15,265 nt of DNA from Oscillospiraceae bacterium (GTDB lineage Bacteria > Bacillota_A > Clostridia > Oscillospirales > Oscillospiraceae): the NCBI GenBank assembly GCA_016302005.1, contig JAEDOK010000030.1, forward strand, positions 1-15,265. The letters are read 5' to 3'. Position 1 is the first letter of the stretch. Every line of letters starts with the position of its first letter. The notes under the pieces are model-generated. The model was not told where the DNA came from, did no database searches, and worked only from the letters and a program-made list of their open reading frames with translations. Below are positions 1 through 8,105 of this stretch, in pieces. Made by a program: the position numbers and the translations under genes.

Positions 1-341
1 AGATCTGCAAGGAGCAGCCGCTATTCCTGATCAGCAACTGCAGCCCGGAGTATCTCCGCGCGTTTTTTGACGCGCACGGGCTGGGCGCGTATTTCCGCGA
101 CAGCGCGTGCTGCGTGAACGAGAACACGACTAAGGCCGGGAATATTTCTGCCATGTGTAACAAATACGGCCTTCGCGCACCTGTCTATGTCGGCGATACG
201 ATCATGGATTACAGGGCGGCGACGGAGGCCGGATGCGATTTCATCTTTGCGGCCTATGGCTTCGGCGAAGTGCCGCAGGCACGCTGGCAGATCGGCAGCT
301 TTGGCGAGCTGAAAACGCTTCTGCCGACGATTGACATTTGA
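1..341 (+). CDS. HAD-family hydrolase (phosphatase), 3' part only
   Basis: The open frame enters from the window edge (first full codon at base 3) and ends at TGA 339-341, giving about 112 C-terminal residues. Late HAD motifs are visible: motif II in LFLISNCS, a lysine in the ENTTKAG stretch that fits motif III, and the acidic motif IV in VYVGDTIMDYRAATEAG, followed by the typical FAAYGFG segment. This pattern matches phosphoglycolate-phosphatase-like HAD enzymes, which hydrolyse small phosphorylated metabolites in the cytoplasm through a phospho-aspartate. The nucleophile motif I and the cap domain lie outside the window, so the substrate cannot be judged. The next gene starts 16 bases later and is probably co-transcribed. 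Confidence 0.88.
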   Translation, partial: ICKEQPLFLISNCSPEYLRAFFDAHGLGAYFRDSACCVNENTTKAGNISAMCNKYGLRAPVYVGDTIMDYRAATEAGCDFIFAAYGFGEVPQARWQIGSFGELKTLLPTIDI

Positions 342-357
342 CCTCGGAGGGACTGCT

Positions 358-1161
358 ATGAATCAAGAAACCGAGCGCATTGCGGAGCTGTTCCGCGATG
401 GCGAGTACAACGAGATCATTGCGCTTTTCCCGGCGGAAGAGCCGTGGGAGGAACCGCTGTTCGGCATCTACCGAATCGCTGCGCAATACCTCGGCACGAT
501 GCCTGCCACGCGCGAAGGCCTTGAAGAAACATGGCAGTCTTTCAAAACGCTGCTGCTGCAACAGCGGGCGAGTGCCGACGATGACGCGTTTTTGCCGTTT
601 GCGCAGACAGTGCAGGAGCTTCTGACGCTGTGCGCAACGACGCTGTACCGCACCTGCAACGACCGGCTGAAGCTGGAATATGCGCTTCTGCAGAAGGATG
701 TCAGCTTTGAAAAGAAGGAATACGTTATCGACCGGATGCGCGAGCTTTTGCTTGGTGCTGACGTCGATTTCGGCGCGATCTTACGGATACTGGATGAGTA
801 TTCCGCAATCATCGCGCAGGAGGAGCTTTCCGGCGCGTCGGAGGCGTTCTTCCTCGGTTATCTGCGGCTGCTGCAAAACGCGGCCCAGATCGCGGAGGAC
901 AACAGCCTTCTGGAACAGTTCCCGCCGCTTCGCCTGGCGCGCCTTTCCTGCCGCCTGCCGCTGCGCGAGGATATGACAGAGGCGCTGGAAAAACGGAAGG
1001 AGCTGCTTGAGCTGACCTTGCAGGGCGATGAGGCCCTGAAGGATTGGTCGTTCTTTGCGCCTTACGCGGAAAGTGCGGGGATCTCGCGCGAAACCCTGGA
1101 AAAGGCGCAGAGGAAGCGCAAGCGCATCGAGCGTCTGAAATTCTGGAAGAAAAAGAAATAA
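358..1161 (+). CDS. Helical protein of unknown function
   Basis: The predicted protein has 267 residues. ATG 358 is preferred over an in-frame TTG at 331 because GGAGG at 346-350 is 7 bases upstream of the ATG, and the TTG lies inside the preceding HAD gene. I do not recognise the family. The protein has no signal peptide or clear membrane helix and looks almost entirely alpha-helical, rich in Leu, Glu and Arg. It begins ETERIAELFRDGEYNEII, which resembles a TPR-like helical pair, and ends in a very basic tail (KRKRIERLKFWKKKK) that could bind nucleic acid or acidic lipid. It shares a transcript with the HAD gene and is closed by the hairpin at 1169-1219. It is likely cytoplasmic. Confidence 0.8.
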   Translation: MNQETERIAELFRDGEYNEIIALFPAEEPWEEPLFGIYRIAAQYLGTMPATREGLEETWQSFKTLLLQQRASADDDAFLPFAQTVQELLTLCATTLYRTCNDRLKLEYALLQKDVSFEKKEYVIDRMRELLLGADVDFGAILRILDEYSAIIAQEELSGASEAFFLGYLRLLQNAAQIAEDNSLLEQFPPLRLARLSCRLPLREDMTEALEKRKELLELTLQGDEALKDWSFFAPYAESAGISRETLEKAQRKRKRIERLKFWKKKK

Positions 1162-1168
1162 ACCCTAT

Positions 1169-1230
1169 GCACCACCGAGGGGTGTGCTTTCGGCCTGAAT
1201 GCACACCCCTCGGTGGTGCTTTGCATTTTA
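1169..1230 (+). terminator. Long hairpin, probable intrinsic terminator
   Basis: A perfect 19-bp inverted repeat (1169-1187 with 1201-1219) encloses a 13-base spacer that can itself form three more pairs (TTC 1189-1191 with GAA 1197-1199). It is followed by TTTGCATTTTA, a broken T tract. It starts eight bases after the stop codon at 1161 and lies before a new promoter, so it most likely ends the HAD/helical-protein transcript. The stem is longer than most terminators, and the poor T run leaves room for another role, such as a bidirectional barrier. Confidence 0.75.
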
Positions 1231-1258
1231 CGAATTTGATTTGCATAAAACCCAAGCC

Positions 1259-1287
1259 TTGACAAATCTTCCTCGTGCTACGATAAT
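1259..1287 (+). promoter_or_regulatory. Near-consensus housekeeping sigma promoter
   Basis: TTGACA at 1259-1264 and GATAAT at 1282-1287 are separated by exactly 17 bases. The 30 bases upstream are AT-rich (TTTTACGAATTTGATTTG), which could act as an UP element. Start of transcription is expected near 1294, leaving a leader of roughly 37 bases before GTG 1331. The match is strong enough to suggest steady expression of the two-component genes without an activator. Confidence 0.8.
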
Positions 1288-1330
1288 GGATATAGAGTGA
1301 ATAAGAAACACATCGAGAGGAGGCTTCCGC

Positions 1331-3001
1331 GTGCGAAACAGCAGAAAGACAAGAGTGCTGAATTGTGTCTGCGTTGCGTTGGTGCTTCTGTCGGGTGTGG
1401 TGCGGCTGCTGATGCAGGATGTGGAGGCCGTCTCGTACAATTCGCTCATCTACACGCTCTTTACCGCTGCCGCGGTGATTTGGATCAGTCAGCTTCAGCG
1501 GCGTCTGCTGCGAACGGAGACCCGGCGGAATCTGATCGCGGTTGGCATTTTTGCGATCCTTTGGATGATGCTGCGGACGGTGAAATACCTTTTTACGCCC
1601 TACAGTTCCGCGGCGGAGCGTTATTGCTGGTATCTGTACTACCTGCCGCAGACGTTTATCCTGCTGCCGATGCTCTATTCCGCGCTGCAGATCGGCAGAG
1701 CGCCCGACCAACAGCTTGATCGGCGCTGGCGGCTGCTCTATCTTCCTGCGACCGCGCTGGTGCTGGGCATTTTGACGAACGACCTGCATCAGCTTGCGTT
1801 TCGCTTCCCGGAGGGAAGACCCTGGACGGATTCGACTTATGAGCACGGTGTGCTGTATTACGCGTCGATCATCTGGATGGCTCTGCTTTTTATTGTGATT
1901 GTCGTCATTGCGCTGCGCCGCTGCGCCGTGCATGGCAACCGGAAAAAGCTGTGGATGCCGCTTGCGCCGCTGGCGTTTGGCCTGTTCTGCTTTCTCAGCT
2001 TCTTTATCTGGGACAACGGCGGCGTCCTTTCGGCTTTTAAGGTGCCGGAAATACTCTGCTTTACCGATTGCGCCTTTATGGAATGTCTGCTCCTGGCCGG
2101 TCTGCTGCCTTCCAACGACAGCTACGACGAGCTTTGGAACGCATCGTCCATCGGCGCGGGCATCATGGCAGGCAGCGGCGAAATGCGTAGAAGTGCGATG
2201 CAGACGATCACGGTAAGCCCGGCACAGGTGCGACAGGCAGAGCGTGAGGAGGTCTTGCTGCAAGACGGCGGCATCGCCCTCAGAAGCCACAGGATCCACG
2301 GCGGCTTCGGCTTCTGGATGAAGGACGTCTCCGAGATCGACCGCCTGAACCGCGAGCTTTCGGAGCTTGGCGATGTGCTGGCGGAGGAAAACGCCATGCT
2401 CGATGCGGAAAACCGCCTCGCAGAGGAACGCGTGCGCATGGAGCAGAAAAGCCGCCTTTATGACGGCGTTGCGCAAGGCGTTAAGCCGCAGCTCGACAGG
2501 ATCAACGAGCTGCTCGATACCGTCGGGCAGGAGGAAACGGCATTCCAGCGGACGATGAAATATGCCTGTATTCTGAACGCCTACGTCAAACGGTACTCCA
2601 ATCTCCTGCTTCTGTACCATCAGAACGAACGGCTCGACAGCGGCGAGCTTTGCCTTGCGATCGGCGAGTCCGTGGAGTATCTGCGCCTTTACGGCGCGGA
2701 AGCGCACGCGGAATTCCGTGGGCAGGGGAGCGTTTCGGGGGAAAAGCTTCTTGCCGCCTATGCGGTCTTTGAAGCGGCTCTGGAAGCGGCGCTTCCGAAG
2801 GTTGACGCGGTGCTCGTTACGCTGACGATCACGGAAGGGATGTTGGAGCTGCGCATGGAGCTGAGCGCACCGAGCCGCCTTCTGACGCAGGAGGAAGCGG
2901 AAAAATCGCTGGGTCTTCCCCATGCGACGGTGAAGGTGGAGGCAGAAGATACGGCAGAGTATCTCACCCTCCTGATCCCGATGGGAGGTGCGGCCGGATG
3001 A
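1331..3001 (+). CDS. 7TM histidine-kinase-like membrane sensor, catalytically degenerate
   Basis: The 556-residue protein starts at GTG 1331, with GAGAGGAGG 7-8 bases upstream. Residues 1-260 hold seven or eight hydrophobic helices (about 10-28, 38-54, 68-86, 100-118, 133-150, 178-197, 210-227 and 240-258). The segment LTNDLHQLAFRFP, between helices 5 and 6, looks like the conserved motif of the N-terminal 7TM domain of clostridial histidine kinases. A PAS-like stretch and a coiled coil (about 335-375) follow. Where a kinase should have its phosphoacceptor histidine, the sequence reads RLYDGVAQGVKPQL (from about residue 375) with no histidine. The C-terminal ATPase-like part has no recognisable N box or glycine-rich loop. 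It therefore looks like a pseudokinase or receptor subunit. Its stop overlaps the next kinase gene by ATGA, implying coupled translation and probably a complex. Confidence 0.85.
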   Translation: MRNSRKTRVLNCVCVALVLLSGVVRLLMQDVEAVSYNSLIYTLFTAAAVIWISQLQRRLLRTETRRNLIAVGIFAILWMMLRTVKYLFTPYSSAAERYCWYLYYLPQTFILLPMLYSALQIGRAPDQQLDRRWRLLYLPATALVLGILTNDLHQLAFRFPEGRPWTDSTYEHGVLYYASIIWMALLFIVIVVIALRRCAVHGNRKKLWMPLAPLAFGLFCFLSFFIWDNGGVLSAFKVPEILCFTDCAFMECLLLAGLLPSNDSYDELWNASSIGAGIMAGSGEMRRSAMQTITVSPAQVRQAEREEVLLQDGGIALRSHRIHGGFGFWMKDVSEIDRLNRELSELGDVLAEENAMLDAENRLAEERVRMEQKSRLYDGVAQGVKPQLDRINELLDTVGQEETAFQRTMKYACILNAYVKRYSNLLLLYHQNERLDSGELCLAIGESVEYLRLYGAEAHAEFRGQGSVSGEKLLAAYAVFEAALEAALPKVDAVLVTLTITEGMLELRMELSAPSRLLTQEEAEKSLGLPHATVKVEAEDTAEYLTLLIPMGGAAG

Positions 3002-4308
3002 TGCAATATGGAACGTTAAGCGCTGCGGTGCAGGGCGTATTCGGCGTGCTTGCGCTTCTTTTGATGGCCTTAGCGGTCTATGTCCTTGTTGCAGCGTTCT
3101 CCCTGCGTCTGCGCACGCTGCTGCGTGTGTGTGCCGCTTTTCTGGCGGCTGCTTCGGTGCTTCTGCTGCAAGGGATCGGGGATGTGGCATGCTGTTCGAT
3201 CGGTGAAGTTGCACCGATTTATTTCGCGCGGTTTACGGGGCGGCTGCCTGTGGCCGTCGTTGCGCTCGCTCTTGCGCTGCTTGGCGCAGCGGAGGCGGGT
3301 TTTCTGTGGCAGCTGAAGAAGATCCGGACGACAATGCTCACGCCGATGTCCGCAAAGGAGAGCCTCGACGCCCTGCCGGACGGGATCTGCTTTTATATGC
3401 CTGACGGACAGCCGCTGCTTGTGAACAGGCAGATGAACCGTATCTGTGCGGAGCTTTTTGGCACGGAGGTGCTGAATGCGGCAGATTTTTGGCGCAGACT
3501 GCAAGGCGGCATGGGAAATGCAGTGTACTTGCGGACGGAGCCGACGCTTCGTCTTCGAACAAAGAATGATAAAGTCTGGGATTTTCGCCTCCGGACGCTG
3601 AGGATCAGAAATGCAACGGTGCAGGAGCTGGTTGCCTGCGATGTGACAACGCTCTGCCGTCTGGGAGAAGAGCTGGACGCAAGAAACCGTGATCTCAGGC
3701 AGATCAACGAACGTCTGCGCCGTTATGGTTATGAAGCGGAGAAAAGCGCGATGGAGCACGAGCTCCTCACGGCGAAGATCTGCGTGCATGATAATGTCGG
3801 ACGGTCGCTGCTTGCGTTCCGTTCCTATTTGGAGCAGCCGCCTGCGGAGCGAAAGCGAGAGGAGCTTCTGCTCCTGTGGCGGCACACCGTGGCGGTGCTG
3901 CGTAATGAGGCGGAACCTGTGAAAAAGAGCAATGACTGGGAGCTGCTTCAGGAAGCGGCACGGTCTGTGGACGTGTCGATCGTGATAAACGGCACGCTGC
4001 CGGATGAGCAACGTGAACGGGCCGTCGTCATTATGGCGCTGCACGAGTGCCTGACAAATACGGTCAAGCACGCGAAGGGAAACAAGCTCTTTTTATCGCT
4101 CTGCGCGGAGGAGGACGCACTGACGGCAGAGCTGCGCAACAACGGCGCACCGCCTGCGGGAGAGCTGCAGGAGACCGGGGGACTGAGGAATCTGCGCCGT
4201 GCAGCAGAAAAGGCCGGCGGATGCATGACGATTGCATCCGAACCTTGCTTTGTGCTTCGGCTCGTGCTTCCGAGAGGGGAGAAGGAACTATGGCAAAAAA
4301 GAAAGTAA
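2998..4308 (+). CDS. Membrane sensor histidine kinase, LytS/NarX-like catalytic core
   Basis: The 436-residue protein begins at ATG 2998, overlapping the previous stop by four bases, with GGGAGG at 2983-2988. Three hydrophobic helices (about 14-34, 38-59, 82-103) are followed by a PAS-like region (about 120-215) and a coiled coil. The phosphorylation motif is ICVHDNVGRSLL with His264 as the likely phosphoacceptor. The ATP-binding domain has an N box (ALHECLTNTVKHAKG, Asn354), an NNGAPP motif in place of the usual D-x-G, and a G loop at TGGLRNL (about 393-399). All parts needed for autophosphorylation and transfer to a response regulator appear present, unlike in the preceding gene. The regulator gene overlaps its 3' end by 19 bases and is the expected partner. 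Confidence 0.92.
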   Translation: MMQYGTLSAAVQGVFGVLALLLMALAVYVLVAAFSLRLRTLLRVCAAFLAAASVLLLQGIGDVACCSIGEVAPIYFARFTGRLPVAVVALALALLGAAEAGFLWQLKKIRTTMLTPMSAKESLDALPDGICFYMPDGQPLLVNRQMNRICAELFGTEVLNAADFWRRLQGGMGNAVYLRTEPTLRLRTKNDKVWDFRLRTLRIRNATVQELVACDVTTLCRLGEELDARNRDLRQINERLRRYGYEAEKSAMEHELLTAKICVHDNVGRSLLAFRSYLEQPPAERKREELLLLWRHTVAVLRNEAEPVKKSNDWELLQEAARSVDVSIVINGTLPDEQRERAVVIMALHECLTNTVKHAKGNKLFLSLCAEEDALTAELRNNGAPPAGELQETGGLRNLRRAAEKAGGCMTIASEPCFVLRLVLPRGEKELWQKRK

Positions 4309-4919
4309 TGATCGTGGACGATCAATTCGTATCGCGCCGGCTCTTTGAGATGTATGTCAAAGCCTCCGAACAATACGAAACGGTCTACGCGGTCGAATCG
4401 GCGGCCTTTGCCGATACCTACGTACTGAAAAACCACATTGATCTTGTGCTGATGGACATTCTCATGGCGGACGGCTCAAACGGGTTGGAGGCCGCTGCGC
4501 GGATCAAGAAAAACTGCCCGGAGGTGAAGATCATTGCCGTGACCTCGATGCCAGAGGCTTCGTGGCTGAAAAAAGCAAGGGAATGCGGCATCGAGAGCTT
4601 CTGGTACAAGGAAGCCTCGAAGGCGACGATCCTGGATGTGATGGATCGGACAATGGCGGGGGAATCGGTCTATCCGGACGCTGCGCCGCCAGTCATGCTC
4701 GGCCTTGCCAGCAGCGCGGAATTGACGGAGCGTGAGCTGGAGGTCTTGCGGATCATGACCACCGGGGCCTCCAATGCTGCGATCGCAAAGCAGCTCGGTA
4801 TTTCGGAGAGCACCGTGAAGAACCATATCCATCATATGCTGGAAAAGACCGGCTGCCAGAGCCGGACGGCGCTTGCGATCCAAGCTAGAGTCAGCGGCAT
4901 TGTTGTCAGCATGGACTGA
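4290..4919 (+). CDS. NarL/FixJ-family response regulator (REC plus LuxR-type HTH)
   Basis: The 209-residue start at ATG 4290 is chosen because MAKKKVMIVDD is the normal beginning of a receiver domain and a purine-rich ribosome site (GGGGAGAAGGA) lies just upstream; the frame is open further upstream only inside the kinase gene. Receiver residues are complete: Asp10/Asp11, phospho-acceptor Asp56 (VLMDILMADG), Thr85 and Lys107. The C-terminal HTH spans about 145-205 (LTERELEVLRIM, then AIAKQLGISESTVKNHIHHM). It should be phosphorylated by the adjacent kinase and bind DNA as a dimer. Its targets are not shown by the sequence; the solute-binding protein promoter just downstream is a reasonable candidate. 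Confidence 0.95.
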   Translation: MAKKKVMIVDDQFVSRRLFEMYVKASEQYETVYAVESAAFADTYVLKNHIDLVLMDILMADGSNGLEAAARIKKNCPEVKIIAVTSMPEASWLKKARECGIESFWYKEASKATILDVMDRTMAGESVYPDAAPPVMLGLASSAELTERELEVLRIMTTGASNAAIAKQLGISESTVKNHIHHMLEKTGCQSRTALAIQARVSGIVVSMD

Positions 4920-4997
4920 CCGCTGCCCGGCAAACAACACTTTTCCGCACGCCCATGTATAGATCTTTCGATTCATGCGGGGAGGAACAAAAATCTG

Positions 4998-5003
4998 TAT
5001 AAT
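4998..5003 (+). promoter_or_regulatory. TATAAT box upstream of the solute-binding protein gene
   Basis: TATAAT at 4998-5003 is a perfect -10 hexamer, 65 bases before ATG 5068. At the usual 16-18-base distance there is no recognisable -35 box (ATGCGG or neighbours), so an activator may be needed. The response regulator gene ends 78 bases upstream with no convincing terminator in the gap, so read-through from the 1259 promoter is also possible. A six-codon reading frame (ATG 5051 to TGA 5071) overlaps the start of the next gene by ATGA; it has only a weak ribosome site and may be chance. Confidence 0.55.
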
Positions 5004-5067
5004 TATTTGGTGAACGATATTTCATCGCTGCGCGGGGGAACCCGGGCGGTATGAGCGGAGGCTCGAT

Positions 5068-6393
5068 ATGAGACGTTTTTTTCTCGTTTTCCTTTGTCTT
5101 ACACTGGTTCTCTCCTGCGCGGGATGCAGCACGCAAAAGGAAGAGCGGCCCACCACGTTGACCATTTGGCACGTCTATGGCGGTCAGACCGACTCGCCGC
5201 TGAATGACCTCATCGAAGAATTCAACCAGACAGAGGGAAAAAAGCACAATATCACGATCAAAGTGACCTCTGTGACCAACACGAATACCATTCACGAGGG
5301 CGTCCTTGCCGCCGCAAACCAAGATCCGGGCGCTTCGGAGCTTCCCGATATGTTCATTTCCTATCCGAAAACCGTGCTTGCAATGCCGGATGAGAGCATT
5401 TTGGTGGACTACCGCGATTATTTCACGGAGGAGGAGCTGTCTGCGTTCATCCCGGCTTTTCTGGAAGAGGGTACGATCCATGACCGGCTGACGATCCTGC
5501 CTGTTGCAAAGTCTACGGAGATCATGTTCATCAACAAGACGCTGTTTGACCGCTTTGCTGCGGAAACCGGTGCTTCGGTCGAGGATCTCGCAACTTGGGA
5601 AGGCCTTTATGCGACTGCCGCGCGATATGCCGAGTGGAGCGGCGGCAAGACCTTCTTTGTGCATGACTATCACTTTAACTATTTTCAGGTCGCGGTGGAG
5701 TCTCTGGGGGAGTCGTTCTTTGACGAGAGCGGCATTGCCTTTGGCCCTGCGTTTTCCAAGGCCTGGGCGCCCTACGCTGAGGCTGCGCTGCAGGGCGGCG
5801 TGTGGCTCTACGGCGGCTACGCCACGGAGCCGCTGCGCACGGGTGACGCCGTTGTCTCCGTTGCTTCCTCGGCAAGCGTGCTCTATTATTCCGACCTTGT
5901 GACTTATCCCGACAATACCTCGGAAAAAATCGAATTCATTGCGCGGCCCTGCCCGGTTTTTGAAGGCGCGGAAAAGCTCGTCATGCAGCGCGGTGCCGGC
6001 ATCTGCACCGTAAAATCCACGCCGGAGCGCGAAAAAGCGGCGATGGTATTCCTGAAATGGCTGACTGCACCGGAGCAGAATGTCGAGCTTGTGACGAAGC
6101 TGGGCTATATGCCCGTGACGCAGGAGGCGTTTGACACCTATCTGCCGCAGGCGATCGAAAAGCTGGCAGATCCGAAATACCGCGAGCTGTACCGCGCATT
6201 TTTACAGACGCAGGAGGAATATACCTTCTATACAGCGCCGCAGAGGGAGGACTACCTTTCCGTTGAAACTTCCTTTGAAGATCAGGTGCGTCTTTTGCTG
6301 AGCGCAGCACAAAAGAATCTCACACCGGAAGATGACCTGACTGCGACGGCGTTTTCCGTGCTGCAGCAGTTGAAGGACTATTACGGACGCTGA
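5068..6393 (+). CDS. Extracellular solute-binding lipoprotein, ABC family 1 type
   Basis: The 441-residue protein has GGAGG (5057-5061) six bases before its ATG. An N-terminal signal ends in a lipobox-like LSCAGC with Cys20 as the lipidated residue; cysteine at -3 is unusual. The mature part opens with TTLTIWHVYGGQTDSPL and runs through the two-lobe family-1 (MalE/UgpB-like) pattern, including PVAKSTEIMFINKTLFDRF and a late EREKAAMVFLKWLTAPEQ segment. Such proteins capture sugars or similar small molecules outside the membrane. No permease or ATPase gene is present in the window; the neighbours are a two-component system and a membrane-bound regulator. A ligand-presenting role in sensing is therefore plausible, but a permease encoded elsewhere would also explain it. 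Confidence 0.9.
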   Translation: MRRFFLVFLCLTLVLSCAGCSTQKEERPTTLTIWHVYGGQTDSPLNDLIEEFNQTEGKKHNITIKVTSVTNTNTIHEGVLAAANQDPGASELPDMFISYPKTVLAMPDESILVDYRDYFTEEELSAFIPAFLEEGTIHDRLTILPVAKSTEIMFINKTLFDRFAAETGASVEDLATWEGLYATAARYAEWSGGKTFFVHDYHFNYFQVAVESLGESFFDESGIAFGPAFSKAWAPYAEAALQGGVWLYGGYATEPLRTGDAVVSVASSASVLYYSDLVTYPDNTSEKIEFIARPCPVFEGAEKLVMQRGAGICTVKSTPEREKAAMVFLKWLTAPEQNVELVTKLGYMPVTQEAFDTYLPQAIEKLADPKYRELYRAFLQTQEEYTFYTAPQREDYLSVETSFEDQVRLLLSAAQKNLTPEDDLTATAFSVLQQLKDYYGR

Positions 6394-6435
6394 CACATAA
6401 GGCGGAACGCCTGAGCAGAAGGGAGGCAGAAAGGA

Positions 6436-8040
6436 GTGCGGAGACGGATGAGCAGGATCAAAGAGATCGTTCGGCTGACCGCTCAGATCAAAACGCAGAG
6501 CGTCAGTATGCAGCGACGGCTGCTGCTCTACTGGTTCTCCATGCTTCTGGCCATCGGCGCAGTGCTGGTACTGATCTTAAGCGTTGCCGGCGTGTTCAGC
6601 AACGAATCGGAAAAGGCGCACGAAAGCCTGCAGCTCCAGTTAAACAACGCAAAGCTGCAAATTTCGCAGCATATAGAGTCACTGGAGGCTTACGGCATCG
6701 CGCTGTCCGAGCAGATCAGCCGGGAGCTTGACACCACGCTGACGGCGAACGGTCTGACGGTCGATGACCTGAACGACAACCCGGAGCTGCTGCTGACGCT
6801 GCAAAAAAACCTGATGCCGCGCCTGTGCACGACCTTGCAGATCTCACGATCCAGCGGCGCATATCTGGTGCTGAACGCGACGACCAATACGCACTCTGAC
6901 AAGGCGTCGCACTCCGCCACCGGTATTTATGTGCGCTATGCGAATTTTCATGCAAAAGGTACGGCTGATCAGGATATTGTGTTCTTTCGCGGGATCCCTG
7001 ATATTGCGCGTGCGGAGCGGCTGGAGCTGCACAACCGCTGGAATTTGGAGTTTGACACCGACCTGTTTCCCGGCTACTATGCGTGGATGCAGACGGAAGT
7101 CGGGCGTCTGGCGGATGCCTGCTGCTGGACGGAGCGCTTCCGCCTGACGGACACCTGGGAGGATGTCCGCCTGCTATGCGTCCCGATCAAGGATAATACG
7201 GGGAAGGTCTGCGGGCTGTGCGGCTTGGAGCTGTCCTCGCTCTACTGCTATCTTTCCTATCCCGAAATGGACAGCTCGTTCGGGCCGATGATCACGGTAC
7301 TCGCACCGATCCGGAACGGAAGGCTGTATTTGAGCAAGGGCATGACCGGCAGCGCGGACAGCACCTTCCTGGCGGAGGCCGAAACGCTCAGCATCCGGCA
7401 GGAGCGCTATTTCAATGTCTACTCCAACGGCAGCGACAGCTATATCGGGTTGGATTGCGAGGTCAGCATACGCGGCGCGGACGGAAACGACCTGACCCTT
7501 GCGGTTCTGATCCCGGAAAGCACCTTCGACGCAAGCCGCACTTCCGGCAGAGTGCTGCTGATCTGCTGCTCTCTGGCACTCGCCGTGCTGACGCTCTGCC
7601 TTTCCGTGTTCCTGTCCAAGCGGTTTGTCCAGCCGATCCTGCAAACCATTCAGGCCATCCGTTCGGAGAAGGTTCCCGACGGCGCCGAAACGGGCATCTC
7701 GGAACTGGATGAGCTGATGGCGTTTTTCTGCTCTAGGTCGAATGATAAGCTGCTGCAAAAGAACGGTGCGCTTCCGCCCAATATCGAAGAATTGTTTCAG
7801 ACCCTCGCGGAGCGGGCGAAGACCCTTTCCACGGCTGAGCGTGCCATTTTGAACTACTATGTCGAGGGACACGAGATCACGGAGATCCCGGAGCTTGCCT
7901 TTGTGAGTATTCACACCGTTAAGAAACACAATTCGAACATTTATCAAAAGCTGGGCATATCCTCCCGCGATGAGCTGATGCTGTACATCGACCTGTTCCG
8001 CCGCCTCGGGCGGCTGAATGAGCTGACGGATCCTGCGTGA
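6436..8040 (+). CDS. Membrane-anchored LuxR-type regulator with extracytoplasmic sensor domain
   Basis: The protein has 534 residues from GTG 6436 (GGGAGG at 6421-6426, 9-base gap); ATG 6448, with AAGGAG 11 bases upstream, is an equally credible start and gives 530. One helix at about 28-52 and a second at about 373-393 bracket a roughly 320-residue outer domain that looks like a Cache-type sensor (note the late NTGKVCGLCGLELS strand). KRFVQPILQTIQAI after the second helix resembles a HAMP start. Residues 466-525 form a LuxR/GerE-like HTH (STAERAILNYYVEG, then SIHTVKKHNSNIYQKLGI). There is no kinase, receiver or cyclase domain, so signal reception and DNA binding seem to lie in one chain. It follows the solute-binding gene by 42 bases and is probably in the same operon. 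Confidence 0.85.
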   Translation: MRRRMSRIKEIVRLTAQIKTQSVSMQRRLLLYWFSMLLAIGAVLVLILSVAGVFSNESEKAHESLQLQLNNAKLQISQHIESLEAYGIALSEQISRELDTTLTANGLTVDDLNDNPELLLTLQKNLMPRLCTTLQISRSSGAYLVLNATTNTHSDKASHSATGIYVRYANFHAKGTADQDIVFFRGIPDIARAERLELHNRWNLEFDTDLFPGYYAWMQTEVGRLADACCWTERFRLTDTWEDVRLLCVPIKDNTGKVCGLCGLELSSLYCYLSYPEMDSSFGPMITVLAPIRNGRLYLSKGMTGSADSTFLAEAETLSIRQERYFNVYSNGSDSYIGLDCEVSIRGADGNDLTLAVLIPESTFDASRTSGRVLLICCSLALAVLTLCLSVFLSKRFVQPILQTIQAIRSEKVPDGAETGISELDELMAFFCSRSNDKLLQKNGALPPNIEELFQTLAERAKTLSTAERAILNYYVEGHEITEIPELAFVSIHTVKKHNSNIYQKLGISSRDELMLYIDLFRRLGRLNELTDPA

Positions 8041-8105
8041 TTCCTTGCTGCCGCGCACGATCAGAATACGCGTGGCTGCTTGCGTATTATGCAATATACA
8101 CAATT

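Noticed and set aside
809..3214. 801-codon open frame on the minus strand spanning three + strand genes and the gap between them
   Set aside because: Its translation is rich in Arg, His, Gln and Pro, has no recognisable domain, and runs opposite to genes with clear families, promoter and ribosome sites. It is explained by GC-biased codon use in the real frames.
5029..5071. Leader peptide or attenuator before the solute-binding gene (six-codon frame from ATG 5051)
   Set aside because: The frame is very short, its ribosome site is poor and there is no alternative hairpin pair; the ATGA overlap can be chance.
6400..6412. AGGCG-GAA-CGCCT hairpin between the binding protein and the membrane regulator
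   Set aside because: Five pairs with no T tract in a 42-base gap; not enough to claim a terminator or operon break.
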